Part shown: positions 33,466 to 41,439 of the stretch, in pieces
Position numbering within the stretch: position 1 is the first letter of the stretch
Layout of the letters: each line of letters begins with the position of its first letter
NCBI RefSeq assembly: GCF_003946085.1
Contig: NZ_RHOB01000001.1
Location: 62,001 to 126,000, forward strand
DNA length: 64,000 bases
Reading direction: 5' to 3'
Origin: Levilactobacillus angrenensis
GTDB lineage: Bacteria > Bacillota > Bacilli > Lactobacillales > Lactobacillaceae
Notes under the pieces: model-generated
Databases searched by the model: none
What the model saw: the letters and a program-made list of their open reading frames with translations, nothing else
What the model was told of the DNA's origin: nothing
Position numbers and translations under genes: made by a program

Positions 33466-33502
33466 CTAAAATTATGAACGCGACTTCAAGCAACTCACGC
33501 CA

Positions 33503-34372
33503 CTAATCCTCAATCTCACTACCAAAACAAATCGGCGTGTAGTAGGTAACACCGCCAACCGTGTAGAGGCTATCAAACACGTACACCTCGCCACGATCAT
33601 CGTCATAGTAGCTTAGGTCCTGCGGCTGGTGCAGATTCTTAAGGGCCAGGCGGTACTGATAAGCGCCTTTCTTACCCACGCGCGTCGTCTTGATACCAGT
33701 TCCGGTCATTTTCGAACTCAGGTACAGGTAACGCGTGGCACCCTTGACCCGCGTTTTCTTGATTTTAGCCTGATGCAGCGGCTTACCCGCAAAGGCCGCG
33801 TCGGTCTGAACTTTAGCATTCCGCGCAATCAGCTCTACGTAGCCGTTAGTTGTGATCCGAAAGACCCGCTTTTTCTGATTATCCCCCTGCAAGGTGGCCT
33901 TGGCGCCGCCTAAATAGAGATCACCAGAACTGTAGGCTGGCATGTAAACCGGCCGTTTCACCTTTTTTAGGTGCTTCAATGCGTAAGAAACGGTGCCACC
34001 AGCCACATAGCCCTTTTTAGCGCCAGCATTAAGCAATTTTTCATTCAAATTGCCCTGACCAAATGTCAATTCGTTTCCCCACTTACCGTGTGCGAGTTGG
34101 TGTTTCGGCACAATCCACCCCGCCACAATGGTACCCTTAGGCAGTTTGATGGCCTTGGTGTATTGCCGCTTGCCATCTTTAGCTCGGTAATACGTCACGT
34201 GTGCCTTAACCGCCCGCGTCGCCCGGTAGTAAGTATCAATATTTAAATAAGAGCGGCTGACGGTGGTCCCCCCGATATTGACCGTCGCGTCCGCGTGAGC
34301 CGTCGTCTGGCTAGTACCGCCAATTAAGAGTGCTGCTAAGCCAATCAAGCCGGCTAAAAGCTGTTTTTTCAT
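33503..34372 (-). CDS. Secreted basic protein of unknown function
   Basis: A 289-residue exported protein. ATG 34372 (MKKQLLAGLIGLAALLIGGT, cleavage near AHA) has AAGGA 8 nt upstream; the ORF extends 14 codons further but those starts lack a binding site. The mature part shows several loosely repeated beta-type segments (ATRAVKAHVTYYRAKDGK, GTRYLYLSSKMTGTGIKTTR-like blocks) and ends with the acidic ICFGSEIED. It has no ALRGTW motif, although it lies between two members of that family. Cell-surface or free location cannot be decided; no anchor seen. Confidence 0.8.
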   Translation of the reverse strand: MKKQLLAGLIGLAALLIGGTSQTTAHADATVNIGGTTVSRSYLNIDTYYRATRAVKAHVTYYRAKDGKRQYTKAIKLPKGTIVAGWIVPKHQLAHGKWGNELTFGQGNLNEKLLNAGAKKGYVAGGTVSYALKHLKKVKRPVYMPAYSSGDLYLGGAKATLQGDNQKKRVFRITTNGYVELIARNAKVQTDAAFAGKPLHQAKIKKTRVKGATRYLYLSSKMTGTGIKTTRVGKKGAYQYRLALKNLHQPQDLSYYDDDRGEVYVFDSLYTVGGVTYYTPICFGSEIED

Positions 34373-34469
34373 GTTCCTCATCCTTCCCAATCTTAAGCTT
34401 ACGATACCACTCACGGTGAAAGGACGTCAATGACTGGTGGGTTGGCTAGAATAACAATCGCCACGACGC

Positions 34470-34500
34470 AAAAGCGCCCTGGACAACGAAGTCCAAGGCG
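34470..34500 (-). terminator. Terminator of the small secreted protein gene
   Basis: CGCC-TGGAC / GTCCA-GGCG stem, followed on the minus strand by CTTTTG. Confidence 0.75.
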
Positions 34501-34544
34501 TAGTCATTGAATTAGCGATTAATAATTAGATTAATGATTAGTTT

Positions 34545-34952
34545 CTATTTGTGGAACCAGCCAAGGTACGCGTAACTACTGGACCACGAGTTCTTATAAG
34601 TCACTTTACCGGACTTCTTCATCAGCTTCATATGAGAATTCTTTTTCGTTAACATGCCGCCGTTATGATACGTCCCTTTAATCTTATAGGTACTGGCCCC
34701 CACTTTCCGGTATTTCAGGTTAGACCAGTCCTCAGATGCCCATCCCGGACGACCAATACTCATTGACTTAGATTTGATGTTGAAATTAATAGTGACTTTT
34801 GAACCCCGATCACGGTAACTACGCTTCCAATTACCTCGAAGAGCTTTAGGCGTTCCTTTATGCCAAGTAGCTGCGTTCGCTGTGGTTGAAACCGTCCCAC
34901 CTAACGTTACTGCTACCAATCCTACCATTGATGCTTTTACCAACTTGTTCAT
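34545..34952 (-). CDS. Small secreted protein, ALRGTW family (member 6)
   Basis: A 135-residue exported protein, the shortest member. Signal peptide at about 1-28 (ending ANA), then TPKALRGNWKRS, with Asn in place of Thr, and a basic body with GWASEDWSNLKYRKVG. ATG 34952 (GTG 34955 adjacent) has GGAGGGG 6-9 nt upstream. Function unknown. The stretch 34953-35274 contains an imperfect hairpin (35183-35220) and a 13-bp match to the end of element E (35074-35086) but no gene. Confidence 0.85.
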   Translation of the reverse strand: MNKLVKASMVGLVAVTLGGTVSTTANAATWHKGTPKALRGNWKRSYRDRGSKVTINFNIKSKSMSIGRPGWASEDWSNLKYRKVGASTYKIKGTYHNGGMLTKKNSHMKLMKKSGKVTYKNSWSSSYAYLGWFHK

Positions 34953-35274
34953 CACTTATGTCCCCTCCACCTTTTAACGTTGACTAATCATCTTTCACCC
35001 ATACCTTAACGGATTTACCTGGTACTGTAAATAAACTTCGTCCTTATACTCTGCACGTAGAATGCATGCTTACTTTCAACCTTTAGCCACAATTAATTCA
35101 ATCGTCAAAAAAGAGACCTATTTCTCAAATGGTACTTCCAAAGTCACCTTAACTCATTTGTCTGGGAGTAGCGTTTTCCCCTTTAGGTAGACAAGCAAAC
35201 ATCAAAAGTTTGTTTACCTAGAGAGGAGTTTTTCTATAACCTTTTACTTAGCAATCAATCCCACGAAAACCCCA

Positions 35275-35754
35275 TCACTTATGATACGGACTCCCCTCAT
35301 TAATCATAAACGCCCGATAAACCTGCTCCGTCAACACTAGCCGCATCAACTGGTGAGGCAGCGTGAAGCGGCCAAATGAGATCTGGGTGTCCGCGCGCTT
35401 CAGGACGGCCGGTGTGAGGCCCAGGGAGCCGCCAATGACGAACGTGATGTCTGAGTGGCCGTAGGTGGTCAGGTCTTTGATTTCCTTGGCGAACTCCTCC
35501 GACGAGCGCTCCTTGCCTAGGATGGCCAGCGCGTAGACGTATTCGCGGTCCTTGATCTTACTTAAGATGCGTTCCCCCTCCGCAGCCATGACCTGGTCCA
35601 TTTCAGCTTGCGAAAGATTTTCCGGGGCCTTTTCATCGGGGACCTCGACGATTGAAAATTTGCAAAACCGTGACAGCCGCTTAGCGTATTCCGCGATGCC
35701 TTGCTTAAAATACTTTTCCTTCAACTTACCCACAACGACGAATTTGATGTTCAT
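35275..35754 (-). CDS. rlmH: 23S rRNA pseudouridine1915-N3 methyltransferase
   Basis: A 159-residue SPOUT methyltransferase that modifies pseudouridine 1915 in helix 69 of 23S rRNA. Family-typical sequence from [15 protein letters not shown] to the C-terminal knot [41 protein letters not shown]. Length is exactly as expected. It follows htrA at the end of the conserved Wal region; DnaA boxes lie in its upstream gap. Confidence 0.97.
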   Translation of the reverse strand: MNIKFVVVGKLKEKYFKQGIAEYAKRLSRFCKFSIVEVPDEKAPENLSQAEMDQVMAAEGERILSKIKDREYVYALAILGKERSSEEFAKEIKDLTTYGHSDITFVIGGSLGLTPAVLKRADTQISFGRFTLPHQLMRLVLTEQVYRAFMINEGSPYHK

Positions 35755-35775
35755 AATTCCGCTCCTTTACACAGG

Positions 35776-36102
35776 TTGTCCACAAAGTTATCCACAGGTG
35801 CATAATTTGTTTTCCTAGATATTGGGGGTCCTTCTGGCCGACCCCCCACATTTATTTTTTCGTAAAATGTCAATATAAAATTAGTTATCCACCGGTCCAC
35901 GGCAAAACGTCCGTTCGGGCTATCCGCTTACAAACCGCATGGTTATCAGGTTCTGACACCCTAATCACACCAAAATCTTTTTCTATCCACAGTTATCCCC
36001 ACTGCCTGTGGATAACTTTTACACCGGTTCCATTGCCGGTCTCTTCCTGTTCATAACTTTTCCACTTCCTATTGTACCCTTTTATCCCCCAAGTTATCCA
36101 CA
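35776..36102. other. DnaA-box cluster
   Basis: Perfect TTATCCACA at 35788-35796 and 36094-36102 and its complement at 36007-36015; one-mismatch boxes at 35776-35784, 35885-35893, 35983-35991 and 35993-36001. They fill the gap between rlmH and htrA, which holds no gene. A GGGGGTC/GACCCCC hairpin (35823-35847) lies within. Candidate DnaA titration or regulatory site; not necessarily an origin. Confidence 0.75.
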
Positions 36103-36245
36103 GCTTTTTTCGCCATCAGTTTTGACCCTGAATTACCGCCCGATGTCGCTGACTTTTCGTTCGTGAAAGTTACCAGCGGGCACGTTTTCATTTCGCCTAA
36201 TCTCCTCCTAAACTTCGGCTTTTCATCAAATAGCTTACCATAGAC

Positions 36246-36280
36246 AAAAAGCGCCCGCTGGAAAAATCCGCGGACGCTTT
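36246..36280 (-). terminator. Terminator of htrA
   Basis: AAAAAGCG-CCGC / GCGG-CGCTTT stem right after the htrA stop codon. Confidence 0.85.
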
Positions 36281-36293
36281 CATTTTCGATAAC

Positions 36294-37634
36294 TTATGAT
36301 TCTGAGGTCGCTGACGTACTGCTCCGTAATTGTGATGAGGTTTCGGTCAGTTTGATGTTGCCGGTCTTCTTCTTACCGTTGTGGTAGTAGGTCACGGAGA
36401 CCGTATCATTTAATTTGTACTTGTACAGGATGTCCCGTAGCGTGGATTGATCAGAAATCTGGTGACCACCCAAGGCCGTGATGACATCGTACTTGGTCAG
36501 GCCGGCCTTCTTCGCTGGTGACCCGGCGCTAGCGCTCATGACCACGACCCCGCTTTCCACACTAGATGGCAGCTTCAAAATCGATTTCTGTTGGGCACTG
36601 GAAACGTTGGCCAGGTCCACATAGGTGATTCCTAATGCGGGCCGCACGACTTTCCCGTTCTTGACTAACTGATTGATGATGTTGACGACTTCGTTCGATG
36701 GAATGGCAAAGCCCATCCCCTCAACACTAGTCCCTTCCGCATCACTGGCAATCTTCGACGAGGTGATCCCGACGACTTGGCCGCCGACGTTGATCAACGC
36801 CCCACCAGAGTTCCCCGGGTTGATGGCGGCATCGGTCTGGATGACCGTGGCGTTCCCCGTTTGCGTGCCGGAGGAGTTGGTCGTTTCAATCGTCCGCTTC
36901 TTGGCGGAGATGATACCTTCCGTCAGTGACGTTGCGTACTGGCTACCCAGCGGCGACCCAATGGCCAACGCGGTTTCGCCGACCTTAACGTTGTCGGAAT
37001 TCCCAAATGACGCCACGGTCTTCAAGTCCGCACCATTGACCTTCAAGACGGCCAAGTCGGTGACGGAATCTTTCCCGACCAATTTGGCCTGGAGTTGCTT
37101 ACCCGAACTGGTGACGACCCGTAGTGCGGACGAACCGGACACCACGTGGTTGTTGGTCACGATGTAAGCCGTGTTGCCACTCTTCTTGTAGACGACCCCG
37201 GACCCTTCGGAAGCTTCTTCCAATTCTGACTTCGACTTGGAACTCGAACCAGAAGACTCTTGCCCGAACAGCTGGCCTAAAGTACTACTACTGCTATTTT
37301 GCTTTTGTAAATTGATCACGGAAACCATGGCACCCTTGACCTTGTTGAAGGCCTTGGTCGATTGGGTAGACACATTGACCGTCACATTAGACGTCGACGC
37401 GTTGCCACTCTTGTTGCTGCCAGTTGGCACCGCCGTATCGTTGATGCCACTGTTATTGAGGTAGTTGATACCGCCGTAAGCGGCACCCCCACCTAACAGA
37501 CCGGCGACCAGCGCCGTCACTGCCACCTTGGTTAAGGTCAGGCCACCCCGCTTTTTAGGTGCCGGAGTAGGCGTTGGAGTTGCTTGGTTATCGTCATTCA
37601 AATTATTATTTTGATTATTATTGTTGTCCATCAC
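36294..37634 (-). CDS. htrA: HtrA/DegP-like membrane-anchored serine protease
   Basis: A 446-residue surface quality-control protease. Asn-rich N-terminus, one membrane helix at about 30-55, Ser/Thr/Asn-rich linker, trypsin-like domain with the triad His (TNNHVVSG, about 165), Asp (VTDLAVLKV, about 193) and Ser (NPGNSGGAL, about 275), then one PDZ domain (from about 340). The start is GTG 37634 or ATG 37631. GGGAGGG lies 18 nt away, but a GCGC-GTTA-GCGC hairpin between may shorten the spacing. Separated from walJ by 156 bp. Confidence 0.95.
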   Translation of the reverse strand: MMDNNNNQNNNLNDDNQATPTPTPAPKKRGGLTLTKVAVTALVAGLLGGGAAYGGINYLNNSGINDTAVPTGSNKSGNASTSNVTVNVSTQSTKAFNKVKGAMVSVINLQKQNSSSSTLGQLFGQESSGSSSKSKSELEEASEGSGVVYKKSGNTAYIVTNNHVVSGSSALRVVTSSGKQLQAKLVGKDSVTDLAVLKVNGADLKTVASFGNSDNVKVGETALAIGSPLGSQYATSLTEGIISAKKRTIETTNSSGTQTGNATVIQTDAAINPGNSGGALINVGGQVVGITSSKIASDAEGTSVEGMGFAIPSNEVVNIINQLVKNGKVVRPALGITYVDLANVSSAQQKSILKLPSSVESGVVVMSASAGSPAKKAGLTKYDVITALGGHQISDQSTLRDILYKYKLNDTVSVTYYHNGKKKTGNIKLTETSSQLRSSTSATSES

Positions 37635-37790
37635 ATTGCGCTAACGCGCGAACCCTCCCATTCATCGGTCAGTGGTTTAGCCCGCCGACCGGTCGTTTTA
37701 ATAGCTTTTATACTAACGACTGAGTATGAATTTTTCTTGATGATTCGGTGCTGAAGTCCTAAAGTTTACCAAAACTTATACTGCCGCAAC

Positions 37791-38618
37791 CTACAAAGCG
37801 ACTAAAGGTGTGGCCTCTTCCGGATTGGTATCGATCAACTGGAAATCATGGCCGACACCAAAATCGCGGTTCTCCATCATGGAAGCGACGGTCAAATGGC
37901 ACAGCGACTGCATGTTGTTGTGCAGACTCCGGTGCCCCAGGTAGATTTTCTTGGTGCGGTTCCCCAAGACATCCATCAAGGCGTCGGCGCCTTCTTCATT
38001 GGACAAATGCCCCTTGTCACCGAGAATGCGTTGCTTCAGTGGCCAAGAATACTCGCCCATCCGCAGCATTTCCACATCGTGATTGCATTCCAACAAGTAG
38101 GCGTCGGCGTCCTTGATGACCCCTTCGACGTGCTCGGACACGTAACCCGTGTCGGTCAGGATCACAAACGTTTTACCATGGTAGTGAATCGCGTAAAATT
38201 GCGGTTCGGCCGCATCGTGGGAAACGGCAAAACTCTCGACGTCAATGTCGCCAAAGGTTTGAACCGTGTCTGGCGCAAAGATGTGCTTTTGGGCCAGGTC
38301 AACTTTGCCAATCTTACCAGCCATCGCGTCCCAGGTCCCGGCATTGGCGTGAACGTTCAACTGTTCATACCGCCGCGCCAAGATCCCCACGGCCTGACGG
38401 TGATCCGAGTGTTCATGGGTGACCAGTAAATCATTGACGTCGCTCATGCTACGATTGATATCGCCCATTAATTTTTCAATTTTCTTGCCGCTGAGCCCCG
38501 CATCAATCATGATCCGTTCGTTGGGACTCTCCACGTAGGCCACATTGCCCGTACTTCCGCTCGATAAAATGCTAATGCGCAAGTCATCTGCTACTGCTGT
38601 ATCCGTTCGCAAATCCAA
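37791..38618 (-). CDS. walJ: WalJ/YycJ metallo-beta-lactamase-fold protein
   Basis: A 275-residue cytoplasmic metallo-hydrolase conserved next to WalRK. Metal-binding motif THEHSDH (about 67-73); further His/Asp ligands in FAVSHDAAEP and LTDTGYVSEH. The start is TTG 38618 with AAGGAGAGG upstream. Related YycJ proteins are 5'-3' exonuclease-like and linked to coordination of cell division and DNA metabolism. Here it is cut off from yycI by a copy of element E, so it needs its own promoter or read-through. Confidence 0.93.
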   Translation of the reverse strand: MDLRTDTAVADDLRISILSSGSTGNVAYVESPNERIMIDAGLSGKKIEKLMGDINRSMSDVNDLLVTHEHSDHRQAVGILARRYEQLNVHANAGTWDAMAGKIGKVDLAQKHIFAPDTVQTFGDIDVESFAVSHDAAEPQFYAIHYHGKTFVILTDTGYVSEHVEGVIKDADAYLLECNHDVEMLRMGEYSWPLKQRILGDKGHLSNEEGADALMDVLGNRTKKIYLGHRSLHNNMQSLCHLTVASMMENRDFGVGHDFQLIDTNPEEATPLVAL

Positions 38619-38774
38619 TTCGACCTCTCCTTAAATTCAATACCGTTATCATACCGCATTTCACCGGTCTTGTAACTAATATTAATCGGTTAATGCTAAG
38701 GGTTACTTTACTGCGCCAACAGAAACTGGCTAAGCGCATTACCATAACGCCATTCATAACGATAAAACTAGTTA

Positions 38775-39197
38775 CTAAAGGTTGAAAGATGAAAATTAGC
38801 TAGAACCATTGTCACCATGCAACTGATGGTACAAAAATTAGTCGTTTACAGCTTCGTAGCGAGAACTGGTCGCCTACCGTCCGCCAAGCGTACTAGTAAC
38901 AATTGGTCTAGCCCCAGGTAGCGGCTGATTTGACAACTGTCTATAATTAACACAATGTCGCTGACAATCACCACCCCGCCGGAGGCAGCCAGGGTGGAGC
39001 CAGCTGTGGCGACGGTGTTGGCTGAGGTTTTGTCTCAGCCTACAGCGTGGGACGACTTTGGAGACTTGCGATTTTGGCAAGGCTTCAAAGCGAACCGGAA
39101 GCCCGTTTCTCAGGCTGGAGGTGTTCCCCATAGCAGGCGGAATCCCTGGCTGACGCAGGCTCCTGGTTTCGCTAATCTTAGTGGGCAAAACGGCGTT
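38775..39197 (+). mobile_element. Element E, copy 3 (inverted, truncated and internally deleted)
   Basis: Starts with CTAAAGGTTGAAAGAT, the right terminal repeat of element E, and runs in the opposite orientation to copies 1 and 2. About 225 bp of the structured core is missing between CGTCCGCCAA and TAGCCCCAGGT, and the last 65 or so bp with the other terminal repeat is absent. The hairpin GGCTGAG/CTCAGCC and the GTG frame region (VEPAV...) are retained. It lies between walJ and yycI. Confidence 0.8.
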
Positions 39198-39203
39198 ACA
39201 AAT

Positions 39204-39226
39204 AAAAAGACGGCTCACGGCCGCCT
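39204..39226 (-). terminator. Terminator of yycI
   Basis: AGGCGGC-CGTGA-GCCGTC followed by TTTTT on the minus strand. Confidence 0.85.
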
Positions 39227-39249
39227 CTTCGCTGCTATTTATTTAGGTT

Positions 39250-40107
39250 TTAATCACTAGTGCTGGAAGTCCCGCTCACGGTCTTCACGTTGCTATCCTT
39301 GGTCAGGATGGCCCCAGTGAAGGCGTTAACGTGTTTCAGCTGAAGGACGCCAGCGTTGTTGCCGCTATTGGCCTTGACGGCGATGACCCAAGTTGGGATG
39401 TAGACGCTACTGTTCTTCAATGTGAAGTAACGGGTATAGGCCAGCTTGGTCCAAACGATCTTCGTGTTATTGGCAATCTGGTTATATTGATACAACCAGA
39501 TCAAGGCCTTACGCTCCGAAATCGTCTCCGTCTTTTCTCGCAACGTCGCGACATTGGCCAAATAGCCTTGCTCGTAACCCGTGACTTGGCCGTCATTGGT
39601 CAGGCTGAAACGAATTTCACCATATCGCGAATAAATCTGCCCATCCGTGACGTGTTGCGTGTAGACCACCGTGTTGCTGCTGGACAACTGCTGATTGTAA
39701 TAGTAGTTTGTCCCGTTTAAGATCAGTGCCCCGTTGTTGACCACAGTATCCAGCGTCTTGTCCGGATGCTTCGGGTCCACCCCGGTGATCGGGGTCTTAA
39801 ACGTCGAAGCAATCGTGCCATCCGTATGATACCGAACGGTTTGATCACTCAGACTCGTCAGACTACTCTTAATGCTATCGTCGTTGCTGGTGGAAATGTA
39901 GTAGCCCTCGCCGACCTTTTTAGAGGGCGTGCTGAAGGTAATGTCGTCCGCTCGCATTTCCTTGATGATGGTGGTATCGCTATCGGCCGAACGGGCTGAA
40001 GTGGTATCGGTCTCACCGGATGTATCGCGCTGAAAGGCTGCGAACAAGAAGATATCAATGACAATGAACGCGACTAGAAATAACCACTCGATGCGGCGAA
40101 AATCCAT
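39250..40107 (-). CDS. yycI: WalRK accessory protein YycI
   Basis: A 285-residue membrane-anchored extracytoplasmic protein that, with YycH, modulates WalK. Starts MDFRRIEWLFLVAFIVIDIFL (one membrane helix at about 7-24); C-terminal YycI/YycH-type repeats (VWTKLAYTRYFTLKNSSVYIPTWVIAVK). ATG 40107 has AGGAGGG upstream and it lies 27 nt after yycH. It ends with a terminator, so in this strain the operon stops here rather than running into walJ. Confidence 0.93.
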   Translation of the reverse strand: MDFRRIEWLFLVAFIVIDIFLFAAFQRDTSGETDTTSARSADSDTTIIKEMRADDITFSTPSKKVGEGYYISTSNDDSIKSSLTSLSDQTVRYHTDGTIASTFKTPITGVDPKHPDKTLDTVVNNGALILNGTNYYYNQQLSSSNTVVYTQHVTDGQIYSRYGEIRFSLTNDGQVTGYEQGYLANVATLREKTETISERKALIWLYQYNQIANNTKIVWTKLAYTRYFTLKNSSVYIPTWVIAVKANSGNNAGVLQLKHVNAFTGAILTKDSNVKTVSGTSSTSD

Positions 40108-40134
40108 GCCAGACCGCCCTCCTTTTTGACCGGT

Positions 40135-41439
40135 TTATTGCTGCTGCTTCAACAGTTGGTTATAGGTTTTCCACCCAGCTCCCCGGTAGTAAACGTACCA
40201 GGTTGGCGTCAGGTTGACCACCTTATCCGAGGAGGACGAGGCCAGCCACTGATAACCCAACTGTACCGTAACGATTTTCTTTTGACTGTAGCCGGCTGCC
40301 GTGAGCTGGTCAATGACCCGCTGTGTGCTCGGCAGGCTCTCAGCTTTTTTGTCCGTCGGTACTGGCACTTGCAGACTGTACAGCGAGAAATTATAGCGCC
40401 GGACCCCTTGCGACAGCATTTGAATCCGCGCCGCACCATAATTACTTTGATTGAAGATCGGGAACCCTTCAACAAAGCTACGGTAGGTCACGGTCGAGTT
40501 GCCCTTGTTGTACCCGTAATAACGCAGGTTCTCCATCGGAATCCCGATCGATTTGACCGCATTGTAGCTCGCCGTAAGGGCCTGACTAAAGGTAAACGAC
40601 GACTGTAGCGCACTGTAGTCTTCGTACAAGGCCGTTCCCCGTTTGTTGTACACGGTCAACTGCCGCGAAGCCCCGTCGCTATAAATCGTGTTATCTTTAT
40701 TCTTCTTGGCCGACACATTGGTCGACTCCCCTTTGTTCAACAAGCGCGTCGTGAAATAATCCGTCGACTGGTGGTTGACCAAATAACTGTAGGCTTGCAC
40801 CGTCACGGTATTGGTGACGTACGGCATGGCCGAGTCATTTAGCCACTGCATCTTCACGTTGATACGAAAGAGATTTTCTTTTAGAATCTTACGGATTGCG
40901 CCCAAATCACGCTTGCGCACGGTCACGCGGTAGACCTTTTGGCCCTTGTCATCCAATAGATACAACGCCTTGGTGTTGTCCAGTGGAATCATGATTCGCG
41001 AGAACTCAGTCGACACCCGCGCCAACCGACTGCCGAACACGGTATTGAACAATTTCACATTGACCGGCGCCGAGTAGGACAGCAACAGGCTGTTCTTGGT
41101 CGTTAGGTAGCGCAGATAATCGGCTTGTGAACTGGTCCGTAACCGCCGAATGCCACCCAGGTCCCATTTCGACAGGGCCTCGCGTACTTCCGTCGTCAGG
41201 TTAACTTTCCGGTTGTTCAGCAGTTCCTGATTGCCGTTGGCGTCAGTAGACACGACCTGCGTTGGCAAATACACATCCTTTTGCGGCCGCGTATTGAGTT
41301 CGGTCGTGGGCGTGTTGGAACTACGCTGCCGGCTCCGCTCGTATTGCGCGGGGTTCGTCCAGATCATAGCCGATAACGCCACACTGACTGCCACGGCTAG
41401 GGTCAACCCTAGTGGTAGAAATGCTTTAGTTATCTTCAT
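40135..41439 (-). CDS. yycH: WalRK accessory protein YycH
   Basis: A 434-residue protein with one N-terminal membrane helix (MKITKAFLPLGLTLAVAVSV) and an extracytoplasmic domain; forms a complex with YycI and WalK. ATG 41439 has GGAGG 9 nt upstream and overlaps the last 14 nt of walK; upstream codons in the same frame are within walK. C-terminal LTPTWYVYYRGAGWKTYN matches the family end. Negative or positive modulation of WalK varies between species. Confidence 0.93.
   Translation of the reverse strand: MKITKAFLPLGLTLAVAVSVALSAMIWTNPAQYERSRQRSSNTPTTELNTRPQKDVYLPTQVVSTDANGNQELLNNRKVNLTTEVREALSKWDLGGIRRLRTSSQADYLRYLTTKNSLLLSYSAPVNVKLFNTVFGSRLARVSTEFSRIMIPLDNTKALYLLDDKGQKVYRVTVRKRDLGAIRKILKENLFRINVKMQWLNDSAMPYVTNTVTVQAYSYLVNHQSTDYFTTRLLNKGESTNVSAKKNKDNTIYSDGASRQLTVYNKRGTALYEDYSALQSSFTFSQALTASYNAVKSIGIPMENLRYYGYNKGNSTVTYRSFVEGFPIFNQSNYGAARIQMLSQGVRRYNFSLYSLQVPVPTDKKAESLPSTQRVIDQLTAAGYSQKKIVTVQLGYQWLASSSSDKVVNLTPTWYVYYRGAGWKTYNQLLKQQQ

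Noticed and set aside
35074-35086. Thirteen-base match to the end of element E
   Set aside because: Identical to the right terminal repeat but too short, with no further similarity, to call a copy.
35776-36102. Replication origin
   Set aside because: dnaA and dnaN are not adjacent, and gene order places the origin to the right of the window; a DnaA-binding cluster is the safer call.
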